Positions 6,913 to 8,795 of a DNA stretch of 8,795 bases are shown piece after piece. The translations under genes were made by a program, and so were the position numbers. How positions within the stretch are numbered: the first letter of the stretch is position 1; each line of letters opens with the position of its first letter. Below the pieces are notes generated by a model. It made no database searches. It had not been told where the DNA came from and saw nothing but the letters and a program-made list of their open reading frames with translations. The DNA comes from Pseudomonadota bacterium. GTDB taxonomy: Bacteria > Pseudomonadota > Alphaproteobacteria > Rhizobiales > Rhizobiaceae. Where the stretch lies: the NCBI GenBank assembly GCA_023451915.1, contig JAEXXS010000428.1, positions 1 to 8,795 of the forward strand. Direction: 5' to 3'.

Positions 6913-7227
6913 ATGTTCATAGCCATGAATCGCTTCAAGGTGCGCATAGGCAGCGAAGCCGATTTCGAAGCCATCTGGAAAAACCGCGATTCCACACTTT
7001 CAGAGCTTCCGGGCTTCGAAACCTTCCACCTGCTGCGCGGCGCGACCAATGAAGAGGAAGGCTATACGCTCTATGCTTCCCATACGGTCTGGCGCAGCCG
7101 TGAAGACTTTGTCTTCTGGACCAAGTCGGAACAGTTCCGCGAGGCGCATCGCAATGCCGGAACCAATAAGCCTCTCTATCTCGGACCACCGCAGTTCGAA
7201 GGCTTCAGCGCCGTCGAAGGCGCGTAG
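6913..7227 (+). CDS. bhuQ: IsdG-type heme-degrading monooxygenase (BhuQ/HmuQ)
   Basis: A cytosolic enzyme of the antibiotic-biosynthesis-monooxygenase (ABM) fold that opens the heme ring and releases iron. It has 104 residues, normal for the family, whose members work as dimers. It starts MFIAMNRFKVRIGSEADFEA, and the IsdG catalytic triad Asn-Trp-His is present as Asn6, Trp69 (DFVFWT) and His79 (REAHR). The 10-residue Trp-to-His distance equals that in IsdG. Homologues are HmuQ/HmuD in Bradyrhizobium and BhuQ in Brucella abortus, the latter reported to support use of heme iron and to be controlled by Irr. The start at 6913 has AAAGGA 6 nt upstream. It follows bhuA at 337 bp and seems to be its own transcription unit. 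It is structurally unrelated to HmuS, so this organism has two separate heme-handling proteins in one locus. Confidence 0.9.
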   Translation: MFIAMNRFKVRIGSEADFEAIWKNRDSTLSELPGFETFHLLRGATNEEEGYTLYASHTVWRSREDFVFWTKSEQFREAHRNAGTNKPLYLGPPQFEGFSAVEGA

Positions 7228-7413
7228 TCTTTCGATCATAATCTTAGATCACCGTTTCACTCCGGTCGAATTGTGCTCCAAGCCATTGCCACGCCCATCT
7301 TTTCCACATGGTGCGGCGAAATGGCGCATCCTTTGTCGGCGGCACTTTTACGTCGTCGCCGACGATGCATTTGAGCACCCAATTCTTGTGTAAACATGGG
7401 GAGTTAACTCATA
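7228..7413. other. Intergenic DNA after bhuQ with one stem-loop
   Basis: No gene is seen. A bulged stem joins GCATC (7326-7330) and GTCGGCG (7335-7341) with CGCCGAC (7357-7363) and GATGC (7364-7368). This makes 12 base pairs with a 4-nt bulge, but no T-run follows. A perfect palindrome GAGTTAACTC lies at 7401-7410, just before the first ICE box. No clear intrinsic terminator for bhuQ is visible. Confidence 0.5.
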
Positions 7414-7430
7414 TTTAGAACAATTCTAAG
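7414..7430 (+). promoter_or_regulatory. Irr box (ICE) 1 upstream of bfd-bfr
   Basis: TTTAGAACAATTCTAAG matches TTTAGAA-N3-TTCTAAA at 13 of 14 fixed positions. TTAGAACAATTCTAA is a perfect dyad about its central base. Irr is the haem-sensing Fur-family regulator of Rhizobiales and is known to repress iron-using and iron-storage genes when iron is low. Confidence 0.85.
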
Positions 7431-7439
7431 TTATTGTTA

Positions 7440-7456
7440 TTTAGAACATTTCAAAA
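7440..7456 (+). promoter_or_regulatory. Irr box (ICE) 2 upstream of bfd-bfr
   Basis: TTTAGAACATTTCAAAA matches the ICE consensus at 13 of 14 fixed positions. It starts 26 bp after box 1, about two and a half DNA turns, so the two sites face roughly opposite sides of the helix. It falls in the 17-bp spacer between TTATTT (7434-7439 region is TTGTTA; 7437-7442 is TTATTT) and TAGAAT (7460-7465), a repressor-like placement if that promoter is used. Confidence 0.75.
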
Positions 7457-7459
7457 ACA

Positions 7460-7495
7460 TAGAATTTGACAGATAGCCTGCTCCCCAGCCATAAC
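7460..7495 (+). promoter_or_regulatory. Candidate promoter(s) for bfd-bfr
   Basis: Two options are visible. One is a perfect minus-35 TTGACA (7466-7471) with CATAAC (7490-7495) at an 18-bp spacer, giving a start near 7502 and a leader of about 238 nt. The other uses TAGAAT (7460-7465, 5/6 to TATAAT) as the minus-10 with ICE box 2 in its spacer, giving a slightly longer leader. Either places the Irr boxes at the promoter. Confidence 0.5.
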
Positions 7496-7567
7496 CTGAC
7501 CTAGTTTGGTGAGTTTAACAGACCACCTCAATAGACCTTTAATGTTCGGGCCTTTAACCCTTGCAAT

Positions 7568-7682
7568 TGGAGGAACCATTGTCCGGTTCATCTTGGCCTT
7601 GCGCCACCAGAAAAATAACGCTGCGCGTTTCCAGCAGCAGTCTTGAAGTAGAAGTACCGGACAATCAGGTAGACTTCCTCCA
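7568..7682 (+). ncRNA. Putative structured 5' leader element of bfd-bfr
   Basis: Two nested perfect stems enclose a 115-nt domain in the presumed bfd leader. The outer stem is TGGAGGAA (7568-7575) with TTCCTCCA (7675-7682). The inner stem is ATTGTCCGGT (7578-7587) with ACCGGACAAT (7656-7665). An asymmetric internal loop (CC against CAGGTAGAC) separates them. Inside are small hairpins, TGGC/GCCA at about 7594-7606 and AACGC/GCGTT at about 7617-7629. TTTTT follows the closing stem. The left outer arm is itself a good ribosome binding sequence (GGAGGA), placed 4 nt before a TTG that opens a 55-codon frame (7579-7746) ending across the bfd start. I do not recognise a known riboswitch. A small MITE-like element is an alternative, but I see no target duplication. 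Confidence 0.4.
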
Positions 7683-7739
7683 TTTTTCCCATTCCGCATC
7701 GGATTTTTACTGCCAGAATGGCATGGGAGCATTCGTCTC

Positions 7740-8051
7740 ATGCTAGTTTGCAGCTGTAACGTCATTACCGATAAAGATATTGAAGCCGTTGTTATCGAAC
7801 TTCTCGATCAAGACTGCTGGCAGCTTATTGTTCCCGGCACCGTCTATAATGCCATGGCCAAGCGCGGTCGCTGCTGCGGCTGCTTCCCAAACGTCGTAGA
7901 AACGATCATAAGGGTGACTGAAGAGTATCATCTTCGTCACAACCAAATGGACGAAAACGTCATCCAGTTCATGGATCGTGTACGTTCTCTACGCGACAAA
8001 TTCGGGAGTTCATGGAATGAAAGGCGAACCAAAGGTCATCGAGCGGCTTAA
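7740..8051 (+). CDS. bfd: Bacterioferritin-associated ferredoxin Bfd
   Basis: Bfd is a small [2Fe-2S] protein that docks on bacterioferritin and passes electrons to its heme so that stored Fe(III) is released as Fe(II). The N-terminus [14 protein letters not shown] is typical (E. coli Bfd begins in a similar way). The cluster cysteines are Cys4 and Cys6 (CSC) and Cys45 and Cys48 (CCGC; Cys46 is extra). The gap between the two pairs is 38 residues, longer than the roughly 32 of E. coli Bfd, because of an insert around [11 protein letters not shown]. At 103 residues it is also longer than the 64-residue E. coli protein; the added C-terminal tail is charged ([20 protein letters not shown]). A GGGAG ribosome binding site lies 10 nt before ATG 7740. 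The last 35 bp overlap bfr, so the two are co-transcribed. Twin Irr boxes lie upstream. Confidence 0.92.
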   Translation: MLVCSCNVITDKDIEAVVIELLDQDCWQLIVPGTVYNAMAKRGRCCGCFPNVVETIIRVTEEYHLRHNQMDENVIQFMDRVRSLRDKFGSSWNERRTKGHRAA

Positions 8052-8502
8052 CGAGGCTCTGTTTCTGGAGCTCGGCGCTGTCAACCAGTATTGGTTGCAC
8101 TACCGCCTGCTGAACGACTGGGGTTTCACGCGTCTTGCCAAGAAAGAGCGCGAAGAATCCATCGAAGAGATGCATCACGCTGACAAGATCATCGACCGCA
8201 TCATCTTCCTCGAAGGTCACCCAAACCTGCAGACTCTCGCACCGCTGCGCATCGGCCAGAACGTCAAGGAAGTTCTGGAAGCTGATCTTGCTGGTGAATA
8301 TGACGCCCGCGCTTCCTACAAGAAGTCGCGCGAAATCTGCGATGAGCTCGGCGACTACGTTTCCAAGCAGCTTTTCGACGAGCTTCTGGCAGACGAAGAA
8401 GGCCATATCGACTTCCTCGAAACCCAGCTCGACCTGCTGGCGAAAATCGGTGAAGAGCGCTACGGCCAGCTGAACGCCGCTCCTGCGGACGCAGCCGAAT
8501 AA
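8017..8502 (+). CDS. bfr: Bacterioferritin
   Basis: Bacterioferritin forms a 24-subunit shell that oxidises Fe(II) and stores it as a ferric mineral; heme b sits between subunit pairs. The protein has 161 residues, the usual size. Every key residue is at the E. coli numbering: ferroxidase ligands Glu18, Glu51, His54, Glu94, Glu127 and His130, and the heme-ligating Met52 in EEMHHADK. It is therefore predicted to be active and heme-bearing. I chose ATG 8017 ([20 protein letters not shown]) because the family starts here and GGGAG lies 8 nt upstream; the frame is open a further 13 codons upstream, to GTG 7978. It overlaps the 3' end of bfd by 35 bp in another frame, which suggests translational coupling. 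A strong intrinsic terminator 22 bp after the stop closes the operon. Confidence 0.97.
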   Translation: MKGEPKVIERLNEALFLELGAVNQYWLHYRLLNDWGFTRLAKKEREESIEEMHHADKIIDRIIFLEGHPNLQTLAPLRIGQNVKEVLEADLAGEYDARASYKKSREICDELGDYVSKQLFDELLADEEGHIDFLETQLDLLAKIGEERYGQLNAAPADAAE

Positions 8503-8524
8503 GCCTGTTCTTCCAGGTGCTCCG

Positions 8525-8553
8525 AAGCCGGGACCTCCAGTCCCGGCTTTTTT
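8525..8553 (+). terminator. Intrinsic terminator of bfd-bfr
   Basis: AAGCCGGGAC (8525-8534) and GTCCCGGCTT (8540-8549) form a perfect 10-bp GC-rich stem with loop CTCCA, running into six T's at 8548-8553. This is a classical Rho-independent terminator on the plus strand. Confidence 0.95.
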
Positions 8554-8615
8554 ATTGCCGCCATGCGGCACCCCCTCATGGCATCCAAGCTTTACCTTTG
8601 CCCCTTTGTCGTGGT

Positions 8616-8639
8616 ATTGCGCGCGCAATTTCCGAAATT
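8616..8639. repeat. Two overlapping palindromes upstream of rimO
   Basis: ATTGCGCGCGCAAT (8616-8629) is a perfect 14-bp palindrome. It overlaps AATTTCCGAAATT (8627-8639), a 5-bp dyad with a CCG centre. Both lie within 40 bp of the rimO start and could be an operator or simply a purine/pyrimidine-alternating stretch. No convincing minus-35/minus-10 pair is seen in 8554-8655. Confidence 0.35.
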
Positions 8640-8655
8640 TGCAAGGTTCCCCCCA

Positions 8656-8795
8656 ATGAGCGCACCGCGCGTCAGTTTCGTTTCACTTGGCTGCCCGAAG
8701 GCGCTGGTCGATTCCGAACGCATCATCACCAGCCTCCGCTCGGAAGGCTATGAAATCTCCCGCAAGCATGACGGCGCCGATCTGGTGATCGTCAA
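8656..8795 (+). CDS. rimO: Ribosomal protein S12 methylthiotransferase RimO (5' part only)
   Basis: RimO is a radical-SAM enzyme that adds a methylthio group to an aspartate of ribosomal protein S12. Only 46 codons fall in the window. They read [20 protein letters not shown], then [20 protein letters not shown] and ADLVIV. This is the start of the N-terminal MTTase domain, and Cys13 in [12 protein letters not shown] is the first of its three cluster cysteines. The family is usually about 430-450 residues. ATG 8656 has AAGG about 9 nt upstream. It lies beyond the bfr terminator, so it is probably a separate transcription unit and not part of the iron system. MiaB is a relative, but the CPKALVDSE form indicates RimO. 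Confidence 0.93.
   Translation, partial: MSAPRVSFVSLGCPKALVDSERIITSLRSEGYEISRKHDGADLVIV

Noticed and set aside
7568..7682. MITE-like element with terminal inverted repeats before bfd
   Set aside because: The arms could be read as inverted ends, but the flanks (GCAAT and TTTTT) show no target duplication, so a leader RNA structure is preferred.
7451..7765. 104-codon minus-strand frame over the bfd leader
   Set aside because: Weak start context, no family resemblance, and it covers the promoter and Irr boxes of the plus-strand operon.
7969..8628. 219-codon minus-strand frame opposite bfr
   Set aside because: Antisense to a bacterioferritin with every ligand residue in place, and it crosses the bfr terminator.
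1..8795. tRNA or rRNA genes, prophage or toxin-antitoxin modules
   Set aside because: No cloverleaf, rRNA-like sequence, integrase or toxin-like small gene pair could be made out on either strand.

Overview
The window reads as part of a chromosome from an alphaproteobacterium of the order Rhizobiales, most likely the Brucella/Ochrobactrum group. Four things point there: the gene set and order; the match of the proteins to rhizobial and Brucella heme-uptake families; Irr-type ICE boxes (TTTAGAA-N3-TTCTAAA); and a palindromic intergenic repeat after the heme receptor of a kind I recall from Brucella, Ochrobactrum and related genomes. The assignment rests on recognition by eye, not on a database search.

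Left part, minus strand (1-4215): a compact heme-import operon read right to left, hmuP-hmuS-hmuT-hmuU-hmuV. HmuP is a small HemP-family regulator, HmuS a cytoplasmic heme-handling/degrading protein, HmuT the periplasmic heme-binding protein, HmuU the ABC permease and HmuV the ATPase, whose last few codons lie beyond base 1. Gaps are 7-33 bp. Middle (4216-4517): a divergent control region with a candidate RirA (IRO) box and a candidate Irr (ICE) box. To its right on the plus strand (4518-6575) is the TonB-dependent outer-membrane heme receptor bhuA/hmuR. A mosaic palindromic repeat starts at its stop codon (6573-6721), followed by a dyad-rich stretch.

Right part, plus strand: an IsdG-type heme monooxygenase (bhuQ/hmuQ, 6913-7227); a 512-bp intergenic region; the overlapping pair bfd-bfr (bacterioferritin-associated ferredoxin and bacterioferritin, 7740-8502) with a strong intrinsic terminator; and the first 46 codons of rimO (from 8656). 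The intergenic region carries two tandem ICE boxes, a candidate promoter and an apparently structured leader of about 240 nt.

Together the genes form an almost complete heme-iron pathway: outer-membrane capture (BhuA), periplasmic relay (HmuT), inner-membrane transport (HmuUV), cytosolic handling and ring opening (HmuS, BhuQ), then iron storage and release (Bfr, Bfd). TonB/ExbB/ExbD are not here. ICE boxes at both the uptake and storage ends fit opposite control by Irr: uptake on and storage off under iron limitation. The parts that known families do not explain are the structured bfd leader, with a possible 55-codon leader ORF coupled to bfd, and the run of dyads between bhuA and bhuQ.
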